Shown: positions 10,863 through 21,702 of the stretch, in pieces
How the letters are laid out: each line of letters begins with the position of its first letter
How positions within the stretch are numbered: the stretch's first letter is position 1
NCBI GenBank assembly: GCA_021307315.1
Contig: JAJSPD010000068.1
Coordinates: forward strand, 124,001 to 188,000
Length of the DNA: 64,000 nt
Reading direction: 5' to 3'
Origin: Bisporella sp. PMI_857
Lineage: Eukaryota > Ascomycota > Leotiomycetes > Helotiales > Helotiaceae
The notes under the pieces: model-generated
What the model was told of the DNA's origin: nothing
Seen by the model: the letters and a program-made list of their open reading frames with translations, nothing else
Database searches by the model: none
Position numbers and translations under genes: made by a program

Positions 10863-13800
10863 GGGAACTAGATGGATGAGCTGGAAAGGCTGAATGGAGG
10901 CGGATGGCATGATATACTACGCAAATTGCTATGTTGTAGCGGCTGTTAATTCCACGGTTTTAACGTTTCTTATTAGCTTAGCTTCTGTAGCCAGATATCG
11001 CATATATACCCAGAATGCTTGATCATTCAACTTTTCACAATCATCGAGTGAACCATGTCTCCTCATATCACTGGTGCTAGCGTTAGGTCGATCGTGACGG
11101 CTAGGCAAGCGACTTAAGCTAGCGCGTCATCCATAGCGGATGTTAGAGCTGCCCCGAATCAAAACCCAGTTAGAAATTACCCTGTGATATTAATTCTCCG
11201 GCGTTCCCTCCGCTGCTCCTCGCCACGTCTTTCTTGGAATTCCGAGCTTTTGGTTGCTTTGGTGAGGCAGCATTACCGTCGTTATAATTCACGGTGAAAG
11301 CGTTCATACGAGGGGATGGCCCCTTCGAATCGAACCCGGGTCAACCTCGCAGATCCATCGCGACGGAGGGCTCTAATTTTTCGTGCAGCAGGGCAGGTAC
11401 TTGTATGAGGAGGTGCGAAGCGTCTGTTGAATGGCCGGGAAGGCTATCCGCGGACGTCTTGGTTCATCGAAGAGCTTTCATCGCGGAGGTGGCACCATTG
11501 CTACCATCGGTTGAAGGCCGCCATGGGTCAATCGAAAGATCAATGTAGACACAGGTATCTGTCGGTAAACCACATTGCCAGTGTCAGCAATCACCGGAAT
11601 TGCCGACGATGGAGGTCTCGCCCTTTTCATGATCCTGACTGCAGCTTGCGACATCTTGCCGTAAAGGGGTGGATGGAAGCTGTCTGTTGTGCGGATGTTG
11701 GAGGTTGGATGGTGGCAGGTTGATTCTGAAGCTGAATTTATATCCTCCTTGATTGAGAACCCTGGATGGGAAATATGTGTTGGTGAATGAGAACGTGGTA
11801 AAGAGCGTCGCATGTTGACAATTCGACTACGAGCCAAGGACATTCTTGAACTGTGAAGATATAATCGACTTATCTGTTCTCGAGATTGAAAAAATCTGTG
11901 ATATCTTATTGTTGCACAAGCGAAAAGATTCTCTCAGCACTCCTTTATTTTACCCCCAAACAGCTTTAAAGTTTCCACCGCCCCTAAAAGAATTCCCTAA
12001 CCACGATATCCCAGAATGCTCTCATAAACACCGAACCAACTTCCCTCAACATCCTTGAAATATATCCAGAATCCATGATCTTTCTCCTTAGGACTACGAC
12101 TTCCTCCACCTAACTCTCCGACTTGCTTTTTACTCTATTCAATTATTAGCCCCTTTCTTCTTTTTCTCTTTACCCCAAGAATTCTACCGTTGGATGAGAA
12201 AAGTGGAAGACATACCTCATTAATACTTTTAACAAGGTGATAAATCGTAACACCTCATCCCGTTCTTCAGCTCAACGGTCTTACACGAGACAGTGACTGG
12301 GCCTATGCCGCCCGGGAGACCTATTTCATCATCAGCCGGCCTCCTTTCACTTCCACTTCTATATTTGCAGTATTTTGATTATAATACTTTCCTGCATCTC
12401 CTACATATATTAGAACTAGCTTGAAAAGCTTTAGAAGAATCGCGGTGAGTTGAGAGTTGAGAGTAGACGTCTTGGTCAAGTACAAGCTATAGTTGCAGCC
12501 TCTTATGTCTTGTTTAACGGCTATGTAGGGGTTTTATATTGAGCCACTTGTATGCAAGTGCGAGCTCTTATAACAAATGAGTGAGGCAATTACTTAGCAA
12601 ATAGAGGCTATATGTTCGAATACAACGACGTTAAATTGGTATTTAGTAAATTGTAGGGCTGAATTAGTCATGTGCTCCTTGATAGGTCAGATCCAAAATC
12701 GGCGCCGGCAGGAACCCCGAAAAGGAGCAGAAACGGATTCTTGGGCAAAGCTTGGTAAGGAAACTATAGCTAAGGCACACAGGAGGCTAAAATGGGTTCT
12801 GCATTATAGTATGCAGGCCTGCTTAGGCTTTGTTCAAGCTCTGCTCGTCCTCGGTTCAGGTTATTCACCCCCCGCCCGGGTTAGAGCAGCAGCTACTCAC
12901 GTCCGGAGACTAGAATGGAACCAGCGAAAGGAAAAAATAAATCCTGAGTCTACGGGAATCCCACTCCGATCAATCAGAGATACGACTTTATCTACTTTGG
13001 AAAGGCTAAACGATCTTCTCAGTGCGTGGAATGATCCCTACAACGCCTCTGCAATGGGAAGTTCTTCTTGGAGACCCCCAGCAACACAGCGGCGAAGCCT
13101 TGCAGGACTTTCGCAGCTGCGGTCACGGAATAAGCAGTGGCAATGTCTTCATCTTCATCCCGGCCGTGCCCTTTAACGGGATCAGAGTATACACATCGTT
13201 ATTCTGAACTCCCTCACCCGACCACCCTGAATGGTGGTGGTCCCGTTTCCCATGACTGCAAGGAGCGCCTTTGAAGCTTCTTCTCGAGACAAATGGCCGA
13301 AACTGGCGCCAGGCAAAAGCGGAAGTTCCTCAAGCAGGCCAGAACACCATCGGCAATATATAGCTCCAATTAGGTTCCAGATTCCCTTCGTCTGAATTTG
13401 TAAGAACAGGTCTACTTGCAATGAACTATTGGCGGACAAGTCAGTCTTTGTTGGTCTCAGCAATATCTACGCGATCCCGGAGTCGGATCCCAATCGCCCT
13501 GAAATAAGAAATCGCAATCATTCAGCGAGCAGGCGGATAACCCCTTAATCTAGTCACTAGCACTTTTGCGATCTCTGTATCCTTCTATCGTAATGGTCAA
13601 GATCAACGCTTAGTCATCTGATCTTCTGGCCTTTCACATGCAGCCTTTTCTATGCCTTTGTAGTCGTCATGCTAGCTAGCGAGGTAATTTGACTATATAC
13701 TGTATAATACCTTACTTCTTGTCGGGTATCGTCTCCATCCTCCCGCAGAACCATCCTCCGATAAGTTTTTTTGTTCGCTATACTGTAGGCTCGCTTTCGT

Positions 13801-14223
13801 TCACTAACCTGGTGGCCAGCTTACTCCCCAAGGAAGACCAACAATGGGGCTGCAACCATTGAAGGTCTTGCCACGGGGTGAGGCTCTCCCAAGGCAGTAA
13901 TGTGCTCCATATCCAGCGGGTTGTCTCTCAAGAAAATTTCCCCGGCGACCCGTAATAGGGAGACAGCAGAATCTACGTCTCGGATTAAGGATGGGAGGTG
14001 TTGCAACATCCGGAAGTAATAACCAGCCTTGCGCTGACCAAAGCGCGTTTGACTCGCGCAATGCATCTTACTTCACCGTGCCTCCAGTTGTCGTCCCCAG
14101 ATCAGTGAAGGAACTAGTATTATTACGATATATTGACCCCTAAAATCGAATACTATACCCCACGCAATATGAGATTTCAAATAGCTATACGTATCACGGC
14201 AAAATTTGCAAATCTTATATTAT
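10863..14223. other. Gene-poor stretch with only fragmentary open frames
   Basis: About 3.4 kb without a gene I can defend. Frames at 11294-11723 (+), 12670-13176 (+), 13182-13463 (-) and 13821-14066 (-) are open for 80-170 codons, but I recognise no domain and they lack clear exon partners. The 13821-14066 frame (-) has a helical, protein-like composition and ends at a GTAAGC donor-like site, so a piece of an old multi-exon gene is possible. No tRNA-like cloverleaf was convincing. Confidence 0.4.
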
Positions 14224-14405
14224 TGTCGGAATACCTGCCATGTAGCAAAAGGCGTAGTAGCTGTGACTACGCTCTTGCTGGTGTGGTTTTGATATTCGTT
14301 GATTCCTCTAAGCTACGGCCTATTGCCAGGTAGTTTTATAGATGGTAGAGGGCCCACAATCCTTGCGATATGGAACGCGTGAAGCTATGTACATGCATTC
14401 CAACA
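14224..14405. mobile_element. Solo LTR, copy 1 (182 bp, TG...CA, 5-bp duplication ATTAT)
   Basis: The segment begins TGTCGGAATACC and ends GCATTCCAACA, imperfect inverted ends typical of Ty1/copia LTRs. It is flanked on both sides by ATTAT (14219-14223 and 14406-14410), a perfect 5-bp target-site duplication. An element of the same 182-bp length lies at 34724-34905; the two differ at about 14 sites with no insertion or deletion. No gag-pol sequence is next to it, so it is a solo LTR left by LTR-LTR recombination, or a very small terminal-repeat element. Confidence 0.85.
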
Positions 14406-14493
14406 ATTATATCATCCTATACTATAGTATGCTATAATGCTAACCTTAAATGAAGCTATCCCCAATTAGTAATACGACGAAAGCATAGCCTTC

Positions 14494-14496
14494 TTT

Positions 14497-14539
<43 letters not shown>
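14494..14539. repeat. T10-A36 homopolymer tract
   Basis: A run of ten T followed directly by about 36 A. It could be a retrotransposed poly(A) remnant or simple slippage. The exact length is prone to sequencing error. Confidence 0.8.
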
Positions 14540-14543
<4 letters not shown>

Positions 14544-14633
14544 GCTTCATTTCCACTTGTTTTTAACTCTTGTAGTGGCTTTTTAACCTGGCTTACTAGC
14601 TTTAGCAAAATGCTTAGTATATTGCCAATATAA

Positions 14634-14689
14634 TATGAGATCAAATTTTCATACTAATACTAGCGTAGTATCAAAAAGTCGATCTCATA
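14634..14689. repeat. Inverted-repeat hairpin with a core shared with 46.2 kb
   Basis: ATGAGATC at 14634 is the exact reverse complement of GATCTCAT at 14682-14689, and a near-palindrome around ACTAGCGTAGT lies between. The core (about 29 bp, TCATACTAATACTAGCGTAG and onward) recurs nearly unchanged at 46198-46226. It is probably part of a small dispersed repeat. Confidence 0.55.
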
Positions 14690-14787
14690 TGACTCGAGAC
14701 TCAATATCACTAAATATCACCATACTAGTTCCTTCCCTGCCCCAGATTTACCAATAGTCGTCGGATTTAAGCAATACCTCCTACGTC

Positions 14788-15951
14788 CTACTCGCACACT
14801 TCCTTGAAAGGCCACCATATCCACCGGCGATGTGTCTCGTCCAGCAAACGATCAATCTGAGTCATTAAGTGGGTACTCCAGCCCTCACACCACCATTTCG
14901 CTTTCATCTTGTGAAGGAGCACACTGAAGAATGCAAGGATGCAGAGTGACTCTTGCGTCTGTCCTCGTAGAAGAAGTAAATACTCATCAGAAACACGATG
15001 GACCCAAATGAAGGCATCTGTGGTACCGTGGTCGTACTGGTCGAAGCTAAAGGTCATGAACGATTTCTGAAGCTCCTCGACAGCTTCGGTGTATATTCGC
15101 AAAAGTCTGGCGTCTGCTGTGGTCTTGGTAATGAAGACTTGAAGCATCATAAGTTGTTCTTTCCCTGTCGAGAGCGAGTTGTTGGCTGAGTTCTGCAGTT
15201 CAACTCTTTGCATGCCGCCTTTAATCATGGGTGCCAGAGGTCCAGAAATGAGTGATTCCAACGAATTATCAGTGATAACGCGAGTTCCTCGGAACATCAG
15301 AAGCCAGGGAGCTATCCCCATTTCTCCCACGAGCAGAAGATCTTCTGGTTCTCGAGGTCGCGCTATGACATAAAGAGCAAGAAGCACAGAGAATATGTAG
15401 ACCGCGGAGCAGTTCTCATTAGTTATTCTGGATAAGGCCTTCCCACCCAAGTGAATGCTGAATTGGTGGTGCAGAAGGGCCCGCAATGCATACGACTCCC
15501 CCTGCGGATAAAGATGGGACAAGTGGAGGGCTGACAACGCGAGTAGGCTGTGCATGACGAAATCAAATGATCGGGCTATTTGGGGGACGCTGTCTTTCCA
15601 CACCATTTGTTGTACAGGATCCCAGTGTATTGTGTGATATGTCTCCATACAGAAGTTTTGGAAGAGTTCATCAAAGTCAGGGGTGTTCAAGATTAATCGT
15701 CCATGCTCATCCCAGGTTCCCATATTCATATGGCTTGTTAGGGAAATGGTGCTGCTGCCTTCAGACATTGAATGGAGCGCATGTCTAAGGAGAGAGGAAC
15801 CATCATCACCTAGAGCCGTTACATCATCGGGTTGGTCCCCTGCCATGGAGAGACTTTCGTCTTTGTGTCCTCCGGCTGAGCTATTAGGTTGTTCGGCCAA
15901 TGGAGTATCCCATGTCACACCGTCAGGGATCTCTGCTGTAAATGTTAGCAT
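14788..15951 (-). CDS. Fungal-specific transcription factor regulatory domain, possibly C-terminal part of a MADS fusion
   Basis: An open frame of 387 codons from an ATG at 15951 encodes the helical 'fungal transcription factor' middle-homology domain. Features include FDELFQNFCMETYHTI, then DSVPQIARSFDFVMHSLLALSALHLSHL, then REPEDLLLVGEMGIAPWLLMFRG, the pattern of Upc2-like/C6 regulators. There is no Zn2Cys6 cluster. The apparent start ATG sits inside GTATGCTAACATTTACAG, a textbook intron 3' end, so the real coding part likely starts at 15935 and the N-terminus comes from an upstream exon. The only coding sequence just upstream on this strand is the MADS-box gene at 15979-16516. A donor at 15992 would join them in frame with a 57-nt intron. 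Nuclear transcription regulator; targets unknown. The stop is TAG. Confidence 0.75.
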   Translation of the reverse strand: MLTFTAEIPDGVTWDTPLAEQPNSSAGGHKDESLSMAGDQPDDVTALGDDGSSLLRHALHSMSEGSSTISLTSHMNMGTWDEHGRLILNTPDFDELFQNFCMETYHTIHWDPVQQMVWKDSVPQIARSFDFVMHSLLALSALHLSHLYPQGESYALRALLHHQFSIHLGGKALSRITNENCSAVYIFSVLLALYVIARPREPEDLLLVGEMGIAPWLLMFRGTRVITDNSLESLISGPLAPMIKGGMQRVELQNSANNSLSTGKEQLMMLQVFITKTTADARLLRIYTEAVEELQKSFMTFSFDQYDHGTTDAFIWVHRVSDEYLLLLRGQTQESLCILAFFSVLLHKMKAKWWCEGWSTHLMTQIDRLLDETHRRWIWWPFKEVCE

Positions 15952-15978
15952 ACGTCTCTAGAACAGCCAGGGGGGTCT

Positions 15979-16516
15979 CTATAGCTGCAGACTAGCAATA
16001 GCTGATGCCAGCTCTGTTCCGTTATCCTCGTTCGTCCCCTTGGATGCCTCAATCTGCTCTGTCGTTATCTGAGTGCCGTCGTAAAATAATGCGGTATTTT
16101 TTCTCTCTTGCAAGACAACTGATGTTCTCTCCCCCATGACTTTTCTATCCCCCTCACCCTTTCGAGGCAATTCTATTTCCCTGTTATTTTTAGAGCCGCG
16201 CTTTTTCATGTCTTGTGGTAATATATTCTTCGGGAGGGGATAGGCCCTTTGCTAGATGAGCATCAGCACCTGTCGCTTGTATCAATCGAGCGCTACTCAC
16301 AATCTCTGCCATAGATGGCGGCCATGACGCATGGTCCATAGATCTGTACGTAGTGTATCGGCCATTCTTGCAAATAATTAGAGCTATATCGATACCATCG
16401 ACTTCCCCTAATTCGTAGGCTTTCTTAATTAAGGTATTCCTTCTCCTGTTTATGCCCTCGTTCTTTCGTTTCCTTTTAATCCTCTCATTATTGTGTCCGG
16501 GAATTTTAGCACCCAT
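15979..16516 (-). CDS. MADS-box (SRF-type) DNA-binding protein, 2 exons
   Basis: Exon 1 (16516-16301) and exon 2 (16251-15979) join through a 49-nt intron (GTGAGT donor, CATCTAG acceptor) to a 162-aa basic protein. Residues about 10-60 form the MADS core: RRRNTLIKKAYELGEVDGID then IALIICKNGRYTTYRS, matching the K-R-x-x-L-x-K-K-A-Y-E-L and A-L-I-I signatures of SRF/MEF2 DNA-binding domains. SWPPSMAEIQRAYPLPKNIL follows, a tail seen in short fungal MADS-like proteins. The intron is needed to complete that tail, which supports it. Without further splicing the protein ends LASAIASLQL with TAG at 15979. With splicing at 15992 to 15935 it would run into the transcription-factor domain for a total of 540 aa. 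Role: sequence-specific transcription regulator in the nucleus. Confidence 0.82.
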
Positions 16517-17154
16517 TTTATGCGGAATCTACTCCAGTGGTTAGGAAGCTTTTTCGATTTGTGGCCCGTCTTGTTGCTTAGAGCCGCGTTTCACTGGAGC
16601 TTTCTGTCATTAATAGTTCTATTTAAGGACTCTCTCGCATTGATGGCCAACAGGTGCACTAGAAGTCGGACACAGGTGCTGAATTTGAACTTAGGAGGGG
16701 ACTGCTTTTAGAGAGAGATTTTGGTTTGGAGATAGGGATTCCATAGGCAAATATCTTAAAATATTTCTTTGTCCAAAGTTATGAGTCGGTTGTGTCCAGG
16801 TATGATTACAAACAGCTCCTCATGGATGTCTTTGTTTGATTGGCGGACTCGAAGTCATTGTTGCGTGTATGACATGTAACATTGAAAATAAGTACAGAAG
16901 GGCTCGTCTACGAGAGTAATAAGAGATCTACCATTAACCAGTGAATGGGATTAGTGACTTCAATTTGACACGCCTAGTCAAAAGGGTTGAAGCGCATAAT
17001 CTGGGTAAATTCTCCCGTCACTTCTTCATCGCCTGCGAGACGTATGGCACACATATCCCGGATCCATTAGGTGTACACTTGAAGTGGTTTTTATATATAT
17101 AGCACTAGCGATAAGTGGCTCCCCAAGGCCATTTTCACTCTATATATGAGTTTG
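16517..17154. other. Intergenic, no gene seen
   Basis: Spacer between the MADS gene start and the mariner-like element. It presumably contains the MADS promoter. No recognisable open frame or repeat. Confidence 0.4.
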
Positions 17155-18501
17155 TACAGTACTAGCGACTAAGTTTGAACCGAAAACACGAAAATTCGCG
17201 TAACCTCCAGCACCACCTTTTTTAATTTTTTTAATTATGAACCAACTACGTATACCTTTGGGCCAGATCTCTGGCAATAGAAAGAGAAATACCCAATTGA
17301 CTTCTTATAAACGCGGAGAGATTATAGGAGCTCTAAAAATGGGGCATAAACCTATCGAAGTAGCAAAGGTGCTTAATCACCCGCCCGAGACTGTCGCAAC
17401 TACACGACGAAGATCTTTATTACGCACCAACGGCGAGACCCTTCCGCGCAGCGGTCCGAAAATAACATATACCGATCGAAACGTTCGAAAGCTTGTACGA
17501 TACTGCCGAGTACACCCAAAAGATACGTGGCAGCAAGTGAAAGATCGAGAAGGGTTCCTATAGCATAAAGATACGCTGAAGAAAATGCTAGAGCCTTCGG
17601 GCATACTCAATTGGAGGGCTAGAAGTCGGCCGGAGCTTACAGAAGCTCATGCGCGTGCTAGACTTGCCTGGGCAGTAGCTAGAAAAGACTGGACTCTCGA
17701 ACAATAGCGGCAATATATGTGGTCTGATGAGTGCTCTGCAGAGCGGGGCAAAAGCGGGGCACAAGTCTGGGTATTCCGGACGGTTAAGGACGATAAGTAG
17801 AAGCCAGAGTTCGTCGAAACTTATAAGAAGTCAAAAGACTTATCTGCTATGGTCTGGGGCTGCTTTTGGTTCGTAGATAGCAAGGTCTACCGGTCAGATC
17901 TTTATATAATGGACCGAGACTTCGAATCTAAAAAGCATGGCTACTCAGCACGCTCTTATATCGAAGTGCTGGACGACCAGCTGCCTAGGTGCTGGCAGCC
18001 GGGTCTTATTTTTATGCAGGATAATGCTTCTATCCATACCGCCAGGACAGTGACTCAGTGGTTCAACGATATAGGTATACCACTAGCAGCACACCCAGCT
18101 GTTTCTCCTGATCTGAACCCGATCGAGCACATTTAGTGGCACTTTAAAGCGTAAGTGCTAAAGCACTACCCTGAGCTTAACAACATAGGCAACAGCGAAG
18201 CGGCCCAACAGGCCTTAGAAGAGGCCCTAATTGAAGGCTGGAATGCCTTGCCTGACAGATTATTTAAGCAGTACGCCGACAGTATGCCATATAGAGTAGA
18301 AGCAGTGATTAAGGCAAAAGGATGGCACACGAAATACTAATTGTCACGTGGAGTGGATCAATAGAAAAGCCGAGTAAAACTGTATCAATAGCTTCAATTT
18401 TAATCTAAATCGGTTAAGTAATTAAAACGTGGTTGTCGGCCGAAGTTGTGGCCTATATAATAATTTTGGTGGTCGGTGCAAACTTAGTCGACGGTACTGT
18501 A
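17155..18501 (+). mobile_element. Tc1/mariner-type DNA transposon with terminal inverted repeats, inactivated
   Basis: Both ends are visible. The left end starts TACAGTACTAGCGACTAAGT at 17155. The right end, read in reverse complement from 18501, is TACAGTACCGTCGACTAAGT. The first 29 bases match at about 25 positions. The outer TA at each end is the expected TA target duplication, so the element proper is about 1.34 kb. One transposase frame fills the interior. No other feature lies inside. Confidence 0.88.
17237..18340 (+). pseudogene. Tc1/mariner transposase, one frame with five nonsense codons
   Basis: One continuous frame of about 367 codons starts at the ATG at 17237 with no frameshift. 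An N-terminal helix-turn-helix region (residues about 20-100) precedes the DDE catalytic core. Motifs are WSDECS (first Asp), LIFMQDNASIHTA (second Asp) and SPDLNPIEHI (third acidic residue), ending at 18340. Stops lie at 17561 (TAG), 17705 (TAG), 17798 (TAG), 18134 (TAG) and 18152 (TAA). Several sit where family members have Trp, so TGG to TAG is the likely change. Such pure transition damage without indels is the signature of RIP. The protein cannot be made intact; ends and frame are otherwise well kept, which suggests a recent inactivation. Confidence 0.9.
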
Positions 18502-18803
18502 TAGTAAGAAAATAGCCGTAGATTGTGTAGGTGTGTAAAATTGTTGACTTTGATCAACAGCCAGCCCGCTTGCTTTACTATCCAGCAGTCTCCACTAATA
18601 CACACTTTCAGTTTGTATCCTTTAGACAAGATGAACAGTACAGAGCCGGTTTCTTTCCGTCCATTGCCCCGTAAATTTCGGACGGATCTGGCCGACACTA
18701 ATACGTTGATACTGCCCGATGCTGGATCTGTATTCTTCAACATCAGCAGCCTTAGGAAGCTGAGCGAGTTTTTATACAACAGAAAGCACTCCAGCTCAGC
18801 AGG

Positions 18804-19148
18804 ATGCTCAGGCAAATATGTCTCGACATCCCCGATGGCCGAGTGTTGCCATCTAGGAACAAGTCTCATCTTATTATGTTGTCAAAAGCACGACCCGACT
18901 TGCGGGCCATCATTGTAGGAGGATCAGTCGCCGGCTTAACACTGGCACATGTATTTGAGAAAGTAGGCATTGACTACACCATCTTCGAGCGCCGCGACAT
19001 ATCTCGGCGCCGACATCATGACTTCGCAAATGGAGCCGGCATTCTCGATCAGCTCGGCGTGTACAAAAATATGGATCTGATTCCCAGTTCGATTCAGTAC
19101 TCAACAACGACATATGCCCCTGTGAAGTTAAATCCTGCGGAAGATTAA
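18804..19148 (+). pseudogene. N-terminal fragment of a FAD-dependent monooxygenase
   Basis: From the ATG at about 18876 the frame reads SKARPDLRAIIVGGSVAGLT, the Rossmann dinucleotide-binding motif GGSVAG of flavoprotein monooxygenases, followed by LAHVFEKVGIDYTIFERRD (the acidic residue at the end of beta-2). NGAGILDQLGVY then matches the next conserved block, but the usual residues between are missing or garbled. The frame stops at 19148 after about 90 aa, where complete enzymes have 400-450 aa. The rest of the gene is not found downstream. A broken copy of a secondary-metabolism-type hydroxylase is likely. Confidence 0.7.
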
Positions 19149-19302
19149 ATATATTTCAGTGAAAAAGTGCGTTGCCTGTTTCATAACTTCACACCCCTAA
19201 AATATTAGAACCCCCTTCCCCAAGATAATGTGTCCTTCTACCCCACATCCTCTTAGTTTCGCCTATTCTTTCATTCAAAGGTAAAACAAGTGTTGTTTTA
19301 TT

Positions 19303-19760
19303 TTATTCAAATTTAACGTTCCATTGAATTAGCGCATTCTTTGTGGTTGCGTCATTTCTTCCATTGGCCAGATTGAAGCACACGAAGGAATGCTGGGGGC
19401 AAGCCTCGCTGCATACAACCACCGAGGGTATTGCTGGTGGAGATTTTGCTGGAGACAAACGGAGCCTGGGTGGGCTTGTTGCTCGTATTTTGACCAACAC
19501 GATCTTATCCAGGAGTGATCGCCCTTGGGCTTCAAACTAACTGTCATCATCGTCTCCGATATAAGGGACATAATCTGTCCCTCATCACAAGTCAGCTGCA
19601 AATCAGGAATTGTGCATTCTGTGACACTGCGCTGGTACGTGCATAATTGTGAGCTTTGTCGTGAGCTATTGGCTGTGTTGTAACAGCGAAGAGGAAGAAT
19701 GTGGCATGTGCTACTGTAATATTGAGCGGTGACCTTCAAAAATGGAACGTCTTGTGCCAT
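19303..19760 (-). pseudogene. Possible small Cys-containing protein, broken or mis-spliced
   Basis: Two overlapping minus-strand frames look protein-like. One (19760 downwards) holds several spaced Cys (SSTCHILPLRCYN, then LCTYQRSVTECTI). The other (19500-19303) reads VVCSEACPQHSFVCFNLANG then NALIQWNVKFE before the stop. They are offset by one base and I found no convincing intron that links them. Upstream in-frame sequence (GPVHDNYDANSTFFIGKD) suggests the protein began further right, perhaps after a signal peptide. It could be a small secreted protein gene with an unrecognised intron, or a frameshifted relic. Family not recognised. Confidence 0.3.
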
Positions 19761-20447
19761 TTGTGTATCTTTTCCAATAAAGAATGTCGAATTTGCATCG
19801 TAATTGTCATGAACAGGTCCCGACTAGTTTGTACTTGCAAGAAGGAGGGACTTCTGAGCAGCGCGTGGCTTGCACGAGCGGCGAACCCGATCGAAAATCT
19901 TTGCATTTGGCGAGTTAGGCACAGAAGAAGGACCAATAATGATATGAGTAATTTAGAATCAATGGAGTTGTGAGCGAGTTTGTAGTTATTGGAAAGGAGC
20001 GGAGGAGTGGTTAAAGAGTGGAGGGACGAAGCAGTGGTATTTATACTTTCGTGAAAGCAGCGTCCACCCACCTTGCCGGACCCCTGTGGTAACCGCTAAA
20101 CTTGAGGGGGTAAGCTGTAATACTAAAATAATAGTAAAAAACCCTTCTAAAGCAATATAACAGTTTATTAATTCACTACATCAAAAAATTACTAAACCGA
20201 AATCGGAGACATAGCCGTTTCACAGAGCACTTGTGCAAGAGTTTTTAAATGACATTGGATGAATCCCGATATTGTCCAAGAAATGCCGAGGTTATTGGAT
20301 TGGAAATAAAGGCCTAAAGGCTAAGTTCTGAGTGAGCGAAAGCCTAAAATATAGAGGCCCTTGACAGAGTTTCGAGCCTTACAGGCCGACAATAGAGGAC
20401 AAAGACGAAGCAAGCAAGCAAGTATCAAGAAACATCACCCGATCTAC
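19761..20447. other. Intergenic, little can be said
   Basis: It contains the upstream flank of the possible small protein and the 3' flank of the VOC gene. The part 20100-20250 is AT-rich. No repeat or RNA gene is evident. Confidence 0.35.
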
Positions 20448-21004
20448 TTAAGTCTCACCCTCAAATGCCTTTCTCAAGCCTTCAATCTCAATCTTCTTCA
20501 TGCCCAACATAGCCTTCATGGCCCTCTCGCCCCTCTCCCCACCAGCCGAAATATAATCAACCAACTGCACAGGGATGACTTGCCAGCTAACACCAAACCG
20601 ATCCCCAACCCAGCCACAGTCCTGTTTTTTCTCATCCCCGCCCTCCTTGAGTTTCTCCCAATAGTAGTCGACTTCCTCCTGATCCTTGCACATTATCTGG
20701 AAAGAGACGGCTTCGCTGTGCTTGAAATGCGGCCCGCCATTGAGCGCTGTGAATGAAGAGCCGTTGATAGTGAAGGCCACCATCATCACACTGCCAACGG
20801 CGAAATTGTGGTGTTCCTTGCCGGCCGCAGTGTAGCTGGGTAGATATCGATGTTAGTAATTGCTCAATTGAAGCGATTGTTTGGAGTTTACGCGTACTAG
20901 CTAGTTTTTGTTATAGCGCCGTCCTTGAAGACGGATGTGTAGAATTTGGCGGCTTCTTCAGCTTCGCCATTGAACCAAAGACAGGTGGTGATTTGGGACG
21001 GCAT
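20448..21004 (-). CDS. PhnB/VOC-superfamily (3-demethylubiquinone methyltransferase-like domain) protein
   Basis: Two exons, 21004-20898 and 20835-20448, joined through a 62-nt intron with branch TTACTAAC, give 164 aa. The N-terminus TTCLWFNGEAEEAAKFYTSV is the first beta-alpha-beta unit of VOC/glyoxalase-fold proteins. VMMVAFTINGSSFTALNGGP and the Trp-Gly-rich CGWVGDRFGVSWQVIP match the PhnB/3-dmu-9_3-mt subgroup. Members are small cytosolic dimers. Despite the domain name they are usually not methyltransferases and their substrates are mostly unknown. The frame is open upstream to 21235, but ATG 21004 places the start exactly before the first conserved strand. The intron falls at SYYTAAGKEHH, restoring the family pattern. 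Confidence 0.85.
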
Positions 21005-21702
21005 TGCTTCAGGTAGATCTGAGTTCCTCATAAAAGAGTACCTTTGTATGGGCGGGTTGAGGTGGAATTTGATGTGGGGGTTTGATATGTCGTTTCTGGA
21101 GTGGGTGGGGCGTTGCGGGTATATCTGGAGGGTTGAGTTAAAGCGTAATGGAAGCGGGATTAAAGAACAGTAGTGTTCGAGATACAAAATATCAATCAAT
21201 AGTTGAAATTGAATTGAAATTCGCGATCCAGACAAACATGGGATTATTCGATATACTTATACCCAGATCATGTTCGAGGCATCGTGGCGATAATCCGTTA
21301 AGCGGAATAAACCCATCCACTAACGGCGGGGTTGCCTGACACGCCAAGGGGCCACAGTGAATATCCCGTGTTGCTGCCTGGGTGGCTTCTCTTTACCAAT
21401 GGCCGAAATAAATAGGAAAAAACAAAGTACGGGGTAACATAGCTTGATAAAAGATGCAGGGTTGCAGCGCTTTGCAGCGCCAATAATACAAAAACTGAAG
21501 TGTAGATACAATTCTTTATAACCGAAAAATCAACAAAAACAGCTACTTATATATATCAAATTCTGTTAAATTGCTTTTGAGTATTTGAGACAACGACAAA
21601 AATTCTATAAAAGTCTCATCCAAAGCAACTATATTCCTTTCCTAGAGTCGGAATCCAAGTCTCATTGGACACGTTGCTTGGCTTCTTATAGTACTCGCTC
21701 TT

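Noticed and set aside
11320..11360. GGTTCGATTC-like T-loop on the minus strand, suggesting a tRNA
   Set aside because: The stems around it do not pair and no anticodon arm can be folded.
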